64,000 nucleotides of DNA, taken from contig NC_088300.1 in NCBI RefSeq assembly GCF_032854445.1, forward strand, positions 68,048,984 through 68,112,983. Reading direction: 5' to 3'. Of the stretch, positions 35,330 to 46,081 are shown piece after piece (positions within the stretch are counted from its first letter, which is position 1; each line of letters begins with the position of its first letter). The translations under genes were made by a program, and so were the position numbers. The notes below the pieces were generated by a model. The model was not told the DNA's origin. It saw only the letters and a list, made by a program, of their open reading frames with translations, and searched no databases. This stretch comes from Liolophura sinensis (taxonomy: Eukaryota > Mollusca > Polyplacophora > Chitonida > Chitonidae).

Positions 35330-36465
35330 GTGAGTTTAATTATGTAGGCAATTATATATTTATTGATATGTGTTTACGCCGCAATAAATATTGCCATACT
35401 TATATTCTGGCTAGCATTCACACTGTACCGTATTGAAAGCATTCGTACTTTCAAAAAAAAGGCACAGTGATATAAATTTAATAAAAAGTCTGTTGTTTTA
35501 GTAATGTTGGAATGTATTTCCTCCCACCATAATGCTGGCCGCCGTCGTATAAGTGAAATATTCCTGGTTACGGCGTAAACCACAAATCCAATAAATAAAT
35601 AAATATTGTGTTGAATATGACGGTTATGTTATAATAACAGAATACATTCTAGCATTACTCATGCAACAGAATTTCTGTGAAAATTAACAGATTATTTTTT
35701 AGTGTATATAAGCTTTGCCACAGGTATGTTCCAATCTCCAGCGTCGTAGCGCTTGATTTCAGAGACTGTTCGCAATGAATTACTTCCCTTGTCACATGAC
35801 AGCATTTCACAGGTCCGAACTTTCTACAGAGCACTCCAAAAAAACCCTTTTTTTATTTATAAGAGTGGATGAACTAAAGGGATGATTTTTTGATGTGGCC
35901 TTATTGTTTGTCAGGCCAATAAATCCTAGGATTATATTCGGTAAATCTTTCATTGAGTCATTGCACCAATATGCACCTCTGTATTGTTTTGTAGCCATTG
36001 CAAATTTTTCCTCCCTTCAACTTTCCACTGTTTCACCATCGTACATATGTTTTTTCTCTTTTTTCACAGCGAGTGTCAGAAATGAACCAAATGCAGGAAG
36101 GTCGAATCAAATTGGATATAGGCGGTACACAGTTTACTACCTCGTTAATGACTTTGCAGAAAGATCCCGACTCCATGTTGGCAGCCATGTTTAGTGGACG
36201 CCACAAGTTAAAGACTGAATCTGACGGAAGTTACTTCATCGACCGGGATGGAGCTCACTTCCGGTACATCCTGAACTACCTCCGAGACGGAGGGATCAAA
36301 GAAGGGACATTACCCAACAGCGACACATTCAGTCGGGAACTTCAGGCGGAGACCGAGTATTATCAGATCTCCGGACTGTTAGAGTATCTTGAAGATCTGG
36401 CCAAACCCAAAGAAGCCTTGGAGGCTACAGAAGTGCGGTCAGAATCCGAGGATTCAAGATCATAA
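34124..36465 (+). CDS. DUSP-UBL-coiled-coil-BTB (KCTD-type) protein
   Basis: Two coding exons, 34124-35329 and 36070-36465, join in phase 0 to give 533 residues. Residues about 46-135 form a DUSP domain (GDYWYIVVSEWLEQLKKYLG, PGPI, then YQWYGMAEGHRPI). Residues about 148-243 form a ubiquitin-like domain of the USP4/11/15 type (IVRFSKLEKIGHLEWKLREI, IPRSQSTRLWGK, end NDTWTNC). Residues about 300-412 are a highly charged coiled coil. Residues about 415-510 are a KCTD/T1-type BTB (IKLDIGGTQFTTSLMTLQKD, SYFIDRDGAHFRYILNYLRD). No USP catalytic domain follows. KCTD-type BTB domains usually oligomerise and many bind cullin-3, so I infer a ubiquitin-ligase adaptor or scaffold; this is untested. A second in-frame ATG at 34196 has a better start context (AAGATGG). 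Confidence 0.88.
35470..35705. mobile_element. Palindromic MITE interrupted by a SINE
   Basis: Left half AAAAAGTCTGTTGTTTTAGT to about 35518, right half from about 35609 with ACAGAATACATTCTAGCATT to the end TTTTTTAGTG. The SINE between them starts in its core and ends in AATAAATA, so it entered after the MITE. Confidence 0.85.
35519..35608 (+). repeat. SINE 3' end nested in the MITE
   Basis: CCTCCCACCATAATGCTGGC to the AATAAATA tail. Confidence 0.9.
36070..36465 (+). CDS. BTB gene coding exon 2: KCTD-type BTB and C-terminus
   Basis: The acceptor TTTTTTCACAG ends at 36069. The exon encodes the last turn of the coiled coil (RVSEMNQMQEGR), the BTB/T1 domain and an acidic, Ser-rich tail of about 20 residues, ending in TAA at 36463-36465. 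Nothing after the BTB resembles the pentapeptide repeats or other C-terminal domains of named KCTD proteins. Confidence 0.9.
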   Translation, partial: RVSEMNQMQEGRIKLDIGGTQFTTSLMTLQKDPDSMLAAMFSGRHKLKTESDGSYFIDRDGAHFRYILNYLRDGGIKEGTLPNSDTFSRELQAETEYYQISGLLEYLEDLAKPKEALEATEVRSESEDSRS

Positions 36466-36473
36466 ATTGTGCC

Positions 36474-36600
36474 GGCTTATTGCCGTCGGGTGGCAGAGTT
36501 AATCAACATATAAAGATAAATTGATTAAATGGCACCGAGATAACTTTTTATCTCATACTCAGCCGTGCTAATCAACTCTGTTGCCCGATGGGGATAAGCC
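36474..36600 (+). other. Imperfect 32-bp inverted repeat in the 3'UTR of the BTB isoform
   Basis: The left arm 36474-36505 and right arm 36569-36600 would pair in the mRNA with 24 Watson-Crick pairs, 5 G-U wobbles and 3 mismatches around a 63-base loop. It begins nine bases after the BTB stop codon. Its function, if any, is unknown. Confidence 0.7.
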
Positions 36601-36833
36601 ACAAAATTGCTTATAACAATGCCCCGCTTCTATACAACTGTGCACTATAGCGATACTAGACAGAAAATCCTGCGCAAATATGGTAATCCCAGTCGGAAGA
36701 TGGCCCCACATTGCCGTGTTTCCATCCTACATGCTTTAGACAAAAATCTTTATGAAACCTCCAGCGAGATTTGTCAAGAAAGCCTATAAAAGCAGAAGCA
36801 AAGCAGACCGTGTGTCTTGACAGTTTTTGGCAG

Positions 36834-36899
36834 GTGACCAAATTGCAGCAGGCTACAGAGCAGCTGGCAGATACCAAGCATAGGACTGGAATGAAAGAG
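36834..36899 (+). CDS. Alternative coiled-coil exon of the BTB gene
   Basis: Lies between CAGTTTTTGGCAG and GAG|GTAAGC, 22 codons, phase 0 at both ends. It encodes VTKLQQATEQLADTKHRTGM then KE, a heptad-like helix that would continue the coiled coil of exon 1 when exon 1 is spliced here instead of to the BTB exon. The compatible phase and helical character support it; expression is not shown. Confidence 0.55.
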
Positions 36900-37409
36900 G
36901 TAAGCATTGTTATGATAGAGACGCACCAGACGCGGTTACATGGCCACTAATTAGGGAAACAGATATTGAAAACAGACTTTCTGCTTGGATATGAATTGTA
37001 TCCAATTTCCAAGGAAGTTTTTATTGTTTACATCGACAAACGCAAAATCATATCTAGCTGATCGAATTTAACACATTATAGTTTCTTTTATTCATAAGCA
37101 TATGTACATGTACATCCACTGAACGGCAGACCACGGTTCATTTCACAGTGAAATTTAATTTAATTCTATTTTTCTTTAAAGATTATTTCTTACAGGATAA
37201 CTTCCACCCGGACAACAAACAACATAACAACAAACAAATTACGAATACAGATACATACATACTTATATACGCAAAGACATAGTTATAAATTAAACAATCG
37301 GCCCAAAATTAAGCTAGCATTTTAAATGGCGTTGTTTACCTTAAAATGCACCCTTCCTCTCACTCATTCCCGTATTATAATGTCCGTGTCTCGCCGCAAA
37401 ATATTGATT

Positions 37410-37575
37410 CCTGACTAACGAATCCTGTGGCTCGAATCCAGCACTCGCTAGCTGAGCTTGGGCTTTGAGTCATTATGTTTGTCATTTACCATGCAAAGAG
37501 CCTTGGTTCTCCTCCATCCATAAACTGAATGATCCCTATATAAGTTCCTCACCAACTGAATTAATAAATAAATTA
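37410..37575 (+). repeat. tRNA-derived SINE of a second type
   Basis: Box B-like GGCTCGAATCCAGCAC at the left and an AATAAATAAATTAA tail at the right. It resembles 44890-45106. Confidence 0.6.
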
Positions 37576-38235
37576 ACTGACACGTGATAATGGCGCGATA
37601 AAAAGTAGTTCTGTACTAACTTATCTTTGACCTTCAGCTCCTGATGTGAGACTTGATTATATCTTTATGTTTTCGTTTCATACCGGTTTATACTAATTTT
37701 AAAATTTAATCGATCCATTTATGTGGTTTAAAGCCTGGGACAAACTAGACGACTTTTTTCGCTCGTGTAGGCGCATTTTGTAAATTTCTGGGAAACCGCC
37801 TAATGTGCCCATGCCGGGAAAGGCGTATTTTACTGCCGATCTTGTAGGCCCCGAATTTCACAGGCATCAAATATGTCAGATACTAGAGCAGAAATACGCT
37901 GCCTCCTAGTGTGTGCGCACCAGCGAGTTTCGGCGATCGAGACGATCAAGCTGACCAATCAAGCAACACGGAATTGTGCTAACTTGTGACATTTTCTTTG
38001 TGTCACATGGGTTACTACGTCACATTACTTAACTTATTGATGAAGACCAACGGAAAAATCAGCCTAGTGTGTCTGCAACTACGGTGGGAATATCGTGAGC
38101 GTATTTCGCGGGCGGTTAAGTTCCCTACAAGCAAAAAAGTCCACCTAGGGTGTCCCCGGCTTATGCGAACTTATAGACGTGCCTTTAGTCGTGTATTACT
38201 TCGTACATCTCTATTACAACGTTCACCAACGTTCA

Positions 38236-38348
38236 CCAGCAACCTGCGGATGGTCGTGGGTTTCCTCCCACCGTAATGCTGGCGGCCGTCATATAAGTAA
38301 AATATTCTTGAGTACGGCGTAAAACACCAATAAAATAAATAAATAAAT
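38236..38348 (+). repeat. SINE copy, 5'-truncated with core deletion
   Basis: AGCAACCTGCGGATGGTCGT to the AATAAATA tail; part of the core is missing between GTGGGTTT and CCTCCCACC. Confidence 0.9.
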
Positions 38349-38740
38349 TACTACGTTCACGTGTTTTGAAACATTGCATATCAAACAGATCTTGCGTTGC
38401 ACCAGGTAGGATAACCATATAAAAACAAGCTCTGATAGCAGCATCAGGAACAGATTTAACTATAGAAATATCTTCGCACTATTTAAAGTGCCTTACTTCA
38501 TACCAAGAATCCTCCTTTGTGTTGTTCCTGTCCCATTCTCGTAGATGGAATATCTTTGAATACCTTGTTACTACAGCTGGAAAAGCCTTTAATGCTGTAA
38601 TCGATCAACAGCTAACCGTTTAACAGTGGAGCTTCAATTTGAACTCGCAAGGTCCTAAAGTGAAATAATCTCAATATTAATTTTCTTCATCCACTTTTCC
38701 TTAGTCTAATTTCCTTATTCTCCTTTCCTTCTTGTTTCAG

Positions 38741-38797
38741 AAAGCAAAATGCCGAATCGGCGCCGCCTGGGTTGGGAGCGTGAGAGATCTGCCATAA
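38741..38797 (+). CDS. Alternative last exon of the BTB gene
   Basis: A long polypyrimidine tract and TTGTTTCAG end at 38740. In phase 0 it encodes KAKCRIGAAWVGSVRDLP and TAA. Joined to exon 1 and 36834-36899 it gives a 442-residue protein with DUSP, UBL and coiled coil but no BTB. A possible AATAAA follows at 39204-39209. The peptide itself is not recognised. Confidence 0.5.
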   Translation, partial: KAKCRIGAAWVGSVRDLP

Positions 38798-39257
38798 CCA
38801 GCGACAAACAGACGCAAGGTACCATGTGAAGGTACCAACATGGCTGCTGTGTGAGAGACGAATAGATAGGAGTTTGGTTACTTGTCCAAGTCATGCATTT
38901 TCTCTGAGAAACCTGGAAATCTCATAAAGTTGAAATAGTTTTACATCCGGATGTCTAAAGGTAACTTTGTCCGAGAGATGAAGCTGACTACATAACAATA
39001 ATTAAGTATTGTAGTGTTGAGACAGGGCAATGTATGTAACGGGACACCCGATTGGTCTACTTTTGGATGCAGGTTCATTACAGACAGCAATAACCTGACA
39101 AATGGCAACCAGCCAACTTGAATATTTTAAATTTATTGAACTGATTGAGATTATTTCATAATACACAGAACTTTATGGAAACCAAAAGAGATGTTAGAAC
39201 AAAAATAAAAGTAAAACTTGATATTAATTTTATAAAATCGTACATTCTTGTTCTTTA

Positions 39258-39368
39258 CTTATTTATTTGTTTATTTACTTAATTTTGATGTTTTAAGCCG
39301 CACTCCTGAATATTTCACTGACACTATGGCGGCCAGAGAAAACCAGGCCCCGAAGAAACCACGACCAT
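39258..39368 (-). repeat. SINE 3' part, diverged
   Basis: Reversed (TTTA)n tail, TGTTTTAAGCCGCACTCCTG and the core. Confidence 0.8.
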
Positions 39369-39806
39369 GATTTCTTCACTCACTTACCTTGTATATGTAT
39401 TTGTTTCTTTTTCTTGTTCACTTGTTCACAAATTACTTTTTTCAAACACTTAGCAGATCGATTTGTTGTTTGTGGCACATACCTCTTTTCTTGTTTTTCC
39501 TTTTCTTTGCTGTTTATACATCAGCGGGTTGTTAATAGTTTTAGGAAACTGGAACGATTACTTCAGAAATTTCCTGGATCTTCGCTATGCTCTCAGCGTC
39601 TAAAGGACACGCAAATCTTAAAGGAGACGTTATCTTGACAAAACATGAGTGGTTCATTATTTGTAGATTTGTATATATACACAATATTGTATACTGAAAA
39701 TCCCGCTCTGCTCGGCTCTGGTGCAACTGCAGCTCAACATACTGTAAGGGAGTGTTTGTGAAGTTGCGCATGTCACTCTGGCAAGCTTATGAGCCAGAAC
39801 TCTTAA

Positions 39807-40100
39807 AATTTATTTGAGTGTGGTTTAACGCCCTACACTAGAGGTTTTCACAGTTTTATGGATCGGGGAAATCGGAGTGCTCGGCCTAAATATGCTACGT
39901 ACAGATAGATATGCACACCATATTAGTAGAGGACAACTGACCTTCCAGAAATATTAATTTGCATAAACGGCCACACGAGAGTCGTCGATCGGTTGTTGAT
40001 GCCAGTACCCCACAAGTGATAAGGAGAGTGGAGACATCTACAAATACCCTGGCCAAGGCCGGGTTTGAATCTGCACCTCGTGTGTAGAGCGACGCCGATA
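39807..40100 (-). repeat. Probable second-type tRNA-derived SINE
   Basis: Reversed TTTATTTGAGTGTGGTTTAA tail at the left and a reversed box B-like GGGTTTGAATCTGCACC at 40060-40076. Confidence 0.55.
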
Positions 40101-40611
40101 TTGTCCACATATCCCCAAAGTGTAAATGTGTGTGTATATATTGGTATAAATTAAACATGCGCCTAGAAACAGTGTTCGATACACCTTCATTCTTGAAACC
40201 GTAAACATTTTTATTTCAGCTGCGTAGTATGTGCCCGGGGCAATTTGCCCAAAAGTGTATTTGAGGTAAAGACAGACGTACACCTTAATACCAATCTTAT
40301 CCCACTGCAAAACTAATGAACCTTTCTCCAAACTAAAATCAATACCTTGCTTGACTGCTGATACATTTTCTGAACAAAACTGGGTCGGATAGGGTATGAC
40401 TTCTTTGCTAATGTTCTACATGATTATATAAATAATGGTCCCGCGTCTAAACATTGACGCCAACTAAAACATCAGAAGAACGTTCAACAAGCAGGGTTGC
40501 CAGCATATAAACAGGACGCCAGTGAAAATATGTTTGATGAGATCTCAATTTCGTTATCACCTTGTCAGTTTTAACAAACCACCAAAAATCTCTTGATCAT
40601 TACTACAAGAC

Positions 40612-41290
40612 GACAATGACACTGACACTCTGACACCCGACACCCTGATTCACGTCACTCTGACACCGACACTCTGACACTGTGACACCGGACTCCCTAA
40701 TACACGTCACTCTGATACACACGACACTCTGACACACACGACAATCTGACACACGACACACGACACAAAATACATGATACTCCCACATTACACCATGATA
40801 ACGAACACAGGGCACCCTTCAACAATAACACATGACACCCTGACACACACGACACCCTGACGCACACGACACTCTGGCACCCGACACCCGACACATGACA
40901 CCCTGACGCGTCACTTGACGGCATCACTTGACACCCTGACACAGGACGATATCACTTGACACCCTGACAAACCATTCTGATATACCACCACTGACACACG
41001 GCTCCGTAACACACTATACTCCGACCCACGAGAATAACACACTTTGATACACCACCGGCGATACACAACACTGACACACGACACTCCGACACACGAGAAT
41101 AACACACCTTGATACACCACCAGCGATACACAACACTGACACACGACACCACGACACACGAGAATAACACACCTTGATACACCACCGGCGATACACAACA
41201 CTGACACACGACACTCCGACACACGAGAATAACACACCTTGATACACCACCGGCGATACACAACACTGACACACGACACTCTTACACAAT
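40612..41290 (-). repeat. Compound CA-rich satellite with 65-bp units
   Basis: 40612-41030 is an irregular ACACGACACTCTGACAC-type array. From about 41031 to 41290 it becomes four near-identical 65-bp units beginning AGAATAACACACCTTGATAC. Long minus-strand frames (up to 157 codons) exist only because the unit has no stop in those frames. Confidence 0.93.
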
Positions 41291-41399
41291 ACTCGCACAT
41301 GACACCCGGAGAAGAAACCACGACGAACTCACGACATCCTGAAACACATGTGATACTCCGCACGTTATAAATATTACAATACACATCAATACAAACAAT

Positions 41400-41614
41400 G
41401 TATTTATTTATTTATTAACTTGATTGGTGTTTTACGACATACTCAAGAATACTCCCCTTTCACAACAAGGGCGAGCATTATGATGGGAAGGAAACTTGGT
41501 AGAGTTCGGGGAAAATCCACAACATTCCCATTTGGGCTGGACTTCAACTCAGAGATAACATGGAGGCCATTGGGCCATTGTGCTGCCCTAGCGCGATAAC
41601 CACGAGGCCACGGC
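41400..41614 (-). repeat. SINE copy, nearly full, diverged
   Basis: Reversed tail, GATTGGTGTTTTACGACATA, core and a decayed head ending GCGCGATAACCACGAGGCCA. Confidence 0.85.
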
Positions 41615-41619
41615 AAACA

Positions 41620-43165
41620 TTGTAGTAGTTTGAAAGTGCGGTTTTATTTCAGAGATTATGATACATCTCGTTTACATTTACGTATTTTGTAACGTAAATG
41701 TTCAAATCGCGATCTGATTGTTCCCTGCGGCATTACTACATCTGCATCAACTGAGTCATACTGCTACTGCTCTATCGATTTTTGCTTTATCTAATACAAT
41801 CAAAAAATCAAAATTGCACTGAATAGATACAGATAGTGAAATCCAAGTATGAACGCAATTTTTCAGGTAAGTACAAGGGTTGTTTAGCTGGATAGGTGGT
41901 TAGGTTATACAGGGTACTTTGTCAGAGAAACACATGTGACCGCCATTCTCATGACTGACTGACATTTATATGTATTGATTTTTCTGTTGGAAGTGAATAC
42001 TTGCAAATTTGCCTTGTATTAATATCTATATTTAAGGAAACGTAGATCGGCCTACAATGCAGCAAAACTCAACATATATAAAAATTCTATTCAATATTGG
42101 ATAAACCATAGAGGATGGATGGAATAAAAAAAATCAACGTGAAATTGTTGCAATTCATAATACAAATGTGGAGGTGCATTATATGCATAAGTTTACCAGC
42201 ATCACATAGGCCAAATGCGTGCGTTTCTGAATGCCAATAAAATCAATGTTTATTTTAACATAGGTGTGTTTTCTCCGCCGCATGCTGCTGTTTGAAGTAC
42301 CTGGTTGAATATTACCATTATGAATACCAGCATGGTGTGAGGGCAGCCAGGAATACTGATGAGCTGCTTGAAAAGAAAGCAAGTCATTGGTTCGCTCGTG
42401 TGATATGAACATTCATAGGTATTCCTTATAACTGTATACATCGGAGCGGACCCGGCCACGTGTGACGGGCCAGTTGACAGCCGGTCTCACATACTGATAG
42501 GAAAATAAAGGCTGAATGGCTGGGTTAGCGGCCTGGCAACAGGTGGGTACGGGGATGCTGTAGCAGGTGTTATTAGTACTGTTTCTGTGTGTGGTGGTTA
42601 GAGCACTGGGGCTCAGGGAAGCATCTTGACAGGAGAGCGGACCGATACCATGCAACCGGTATCGACTAATGACTTCATCCTTTTGGCTACATACATGGAC
42701 ATATGTATATGCACACGGGTGTTAGAGTAAAAATGACAGCTTGTCATTTTGCTGTCGAGTTAGGTCATATTATACTTTTACCTGTAATTCCAGTCAAGCT
42801 CTGCTGCTAAGGTCTATGTTTAATTTTACAACAAAAGCACTTGCTTAGAAAAGGTTAGAAAGAGGTGTTGGTGTAGTCAACAGGACATTAAAACAGCTAT
42901 TCACATCTTCTTCATAGCTTACAATTAATCCTAAATATAATTGTAAGCGAAAGTCGAATTCGACTAGTCGAATGTAAAATAGAACACGCGATTGCAGCAT
43001 TATAAAACAGACTTGTCTTTTTTCACCAAACTTGCTGAATTTGACGAGTCGATGAGACAAATTACATTGTCTGAATACAGCTTTATGCAGATATTTTTCA
43101 TTCATGTCTGGAATTATGGTGAAAATAAAGGCTGGATTAAAACTACCTCAGCTTTAACGTTTATT
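41620..43165. other. Intergenic stretch without supported gene
   Basis: A tRNA-like box A (TGGTTAGAGCACTGGGG) at about 42594 may mark another SINE head. Frames of 70-86 codons show no family likeness. Confidence 0.45.
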
Positions 43166-43170
43166 AATTC

Positions 43171-43362
43171 AGTTTTATTTATTTATTTATTTTATGCCGA
43201 ACTCAACATTATTTCAGTTTTACGATGGTAATGGCTGGAATCGTGACCCTCTAGTTCTTTACAGGGTTAGTATAATCTGTGTCCAGTTGTTCAGAAGTTG
43301 CATTAGTTTTGTCAAGACTCAAGAATACTTCAGTTATTCGACAGAGACAAGCATTATGGTAT
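43171..43362 (-). repeat. SINE fragments, broken
   Basis: A reversed tail and start of core at 43171-43240, then a further core piece at 43313-43362 (CAAGAATACTTCAGTTATTC) after unrelated sequence. Confidence 0.65.
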
Positions 43363-43619
43363 GATAACTTTCAATACGTTTTTGAACAACCAGTCCCAGA
43401 ACGAAAGGCTTCAACAAGGTAACAGCGCGGTGAGCGAGAGCGGTACAATATGAAAATACAAATCAAAAACTAATATCAAGCAGAAAAATGCTGCTGTATA
43501 GAAAACACACCAGTACTGTGTCAGTGGTATGAAACATTCTTGTTAGTGTCACAACAAAGAAAGACCATTTGGTGTAGTCATTTTGAAGTCATTTTGTACT
43601 TACTGAATACCAGTTCTCA

Positions 43620-43850
43620 TTTGTCTATTTATTCCTTGTTGATTGGTGTTTAAGGCCATAATCATGAATGATTTCACGTATATGATAACGGTCAGATTTT
43701 GTGCTGGAGGAAACCTTGAAGACCTCATATGAAGTCATGTACTGCACCTCACCAAAACATCCTTATAATCCGTAGGAGACCCAGCCCTAGCTGGATTCGA
43801 ATGTGCAACCTCTTCCTTCAAGAGTTAATGGACATTAACCGAACTAGCCA
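43620..43850 (-). repeat. SINE with alternative head, diverged
   Basis: Reversed tail and GATTGGTGTTTAAGGCCATA; the distal part (GCTGGATTCGAATGTGCAACC) has a box B different from the main family. Confidence 0.7.
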
Positions 43851-43934
43851 ATAATTCCTGTCACTCAGCAGTAAGCATATTTCTCTATTTCTCTAGTTGC
43901 TTTCTAGTCTCTTTAACACTCAACGAAGTAATCT

Positions 43935-44178
43935 GGTAATTTTGGTAACAAAAGATCTGTTGTCTGAGTGATGCTAGAATGTATTCTGCTATAACAACAT
44001 ATTATTCTGTTAAATATAGACACACATTCTATTATTTCAACATAAAGATTCTATTAGATTAACAGGATATTATGCTGAATATGATACAGTATTATGTTAT
44101 AATAACAGAATACATTCTAGCATCACTCAGACAACATACTTTCTGTTGAAATCAACAGATTAATTTTTTGAGTGAACA
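43935..44178. mobile_element. Palindromic MITE, best copy
   Basis: About 245 bp in which the two halves are near-perfect inverted copies over at least 75 bp: TCTGTTGTCTGAGTGATGCT at the left, AGCATCACTCAGACAACATA at the right. The end reads TTTTTTGAGTG, and other copies start CACTCAAAAA, so the terminal repeat is CACTCAAAAAATTAA or similar. No coding capacity. Seven other whole or partial copies lie in this window. Confidence 0.88.
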
Positions 44179-44889
44179 TGCATAACTGTAATTCAGTGTT
44201 TTATAACGTTTAATGTATTGACCCAGATGTAGTGATCTAACTGGATTTATTTTAAAGTTACAATTTAAGGTATTCACAGTTCACTTGTAATACTTTTTAA
44301 ATCACTATTAAAGTTTTACTAAAGCCAAAAACCGCTTTGTTCATGAAATCGCACCAAGGAAACTTTTCGTAAACAGATAACTATCTGCAAACAGAGAGGA
44401 ACTTGTATAAAGTTGTTCCCTTACTTCCATGATTTCTGGTGTATCATGAGGCTAGTGGGCTTTTAGAACTGTATATCTCCTTGCTTCGTCAGCATTTTGT
44501 CGTGCTTTTGCCATAAACCGGTATGTTGAAAAGATATTTAACAGCTTATGGCTCGGTCGATACGTGATGCGTTAGGAGATGTTGCAACTGTACGTGGCAG
44601 CATGCACCACAACCCATTAAATACACGTATACGTGTATACATAATTAGACTACGTGTTCATGATCTGAGGGCGTTCCACAGTCCTCCTTACAAAATCTTA
44701 ACTACAACCTTACAGAAACATCTTCACTTTGGCATATGTCTGTTTGATTGTTACAAAATCGAGCAATAAAGAGCATTTTAGAATAAAATCGTACTGATAT
44801 GCAGATCTACCCCTTGAGAAGCATATATAAATTTTAATGAGAACTTGAATAGCGTGCTCAATTATTACGGAACGGAATGTAAATGGATT

Positions 44890-45106
44890 CAACTGTCGAG
44901 CCATTGACCTAGGAGGTCTCGTGTTCGAATCCAGCACTTGCTCTTTCAAATGACGCTTTAAGTCAAGGTTTGCCAGGTGTGTAGCGAATGGCGGTAGTTT
45001 ACTCCGGGCACCCCAGTTAGCTCAACCCATAATCCAGACCGCCATCATATAAGAGAAAAATTATCGGGTACGGCGTTAAACACGATTCAGATAAATAAAT
45101 AAATGA
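44890..45106 (+). repeat. Second-type tRNA-derived SINE
   Basis: Head with GTTCGAATCCAGCACTTGC (box B), a distinct middle (AATGGCGGTAGTTTACTCCG) and the common end GGTACGGCGTTAAACACGAT with an AATAAATA tail. It shares only the 3' end with the main family. Confidence 0.75.
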
Positions 45107-45818
45107 ATCATAAGGAAAAACAAAAATAATAGATGTTTGATTTTCTATAATTAATATCAAGCTAATATTATAAGCTAAACCAGGCTTGTCTTAGTACAAA
45201 CCCAATGGCACTTTATTCCAGACTAAAGTTAAAAAAAAACTTAAACTCAAGTTCTGCATTATTTCGGTAGAACCTCAGTTTTGTGTCGCATTGTTGACAG
45301 TCGTTTACAGCACTATCTTTCTGGATAGCTATTAAGAGGACACCATGCCGACATGACGCCCCATTCGTGCAGATACACACATGCATTATGATTAACACGT
45401 GATCAACACGCCCATAATCTATATGAAGTCCTTAGGCTCTCGTCTGACTTTTCCGGGTATCGCTCTTATTCCACAGGAATTTCTTTAATCTCTCGGCCAC
45501 TAACACATTGGTACATTTTCTTATTACTGTTAATGCGATTGTAATTTAATGGTTAGCTTTATGTGTGCTGAAGCTGAGAGGCTTGTATACCTGTTACAGT
45601 TGCTTAAGGAATAATACTGGATTTCTTGGTATATAACCACTAATAAAAGTGAAGAGATACTCTTGATCATACATAACACGACATATAACATATATATATA
45701 ACATATATAAAACTGAGGTGTTCTTGAATGGAATAACACTGCTTGACCTCCAGAAATATATAGAGATTTCCTATATGAAATCTTTCCAGTATAGATGCAG
45801 TTAATTTATATAGGCCCA

Positions 45819-46081
45819 GGGCCCTCCGTGGCTCTGTTGGTTAGCGCGCTAGCGCAGCGTAATGACCCAGGAGCCTCTCACCAATGCGGTCGTTGTGAGT
45901 TCAAGTCCAGCTCATGTTGGCTTCCTCTCCGGCCGTAAGTAGGAAGGTCTGCCAGCAACCTGCGGATGGTCGTGGGTTTCGGGCGGGCTCTGCCCGGTTT
46001 CCACCCACCATAATGCTGACCGCCGTCGTATAAGTGAAATATTCTTGAGTACGGCGTAAAACACCAATCAAATAAATACAT
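45819..46081 (+). repeat. Main-family SINE, full-length reference copy
   Basis: Order of parts: tRNA-like head with box A (TGGCTCTGTTGGTTAGCG) and box B (GTTCAAGTCC); a linker CTTCCTCTCCGGCCGTAAGT; a conserved core with CAACCTGCGGATGGTCGTGG, TGCCCGGTTTCCACCCACC and AATGCTGACCGCCGTCGTAT; a 3' part TTGAGTACGGCGTAAAACAC; and an ATAA-type tail. It is transcribed by RNA polymerase III if active and moved by a LINE partner; both are family knowledge. Frames across it are not proteins. Confidence 0.95.

Larger units (their letters stand above)
35330..36069 (+). other. Intron between coiled-coil and BTB exons
   Basis: Contains a MITE (35470-35705) that is interrupted by a SINE (35519-35608). Confidence 0.8.
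36900..38740 (+). other. Intron between alternative 3' exons
   Basis: Contains a diverged tRNA-derived SINE (about 37410-37575) and a SINE 3' end (38236-38348). No exon is seen. Confidence 0.55.
38800..40600. other. Intergenic stretch with repeats
   Basis: Holds a reversed SINE fragment (39258-39368) and a probable second-type SINE (39807-40100). No gene is seen. Confidence 0.5.

Noticed and set aside
40911-41384. Overlapping Cys/Val-rich frames of 94-157 codons
   Set aside because: Translation of a CA-rich satellite; several frames are open at once because the unit lacks stops.
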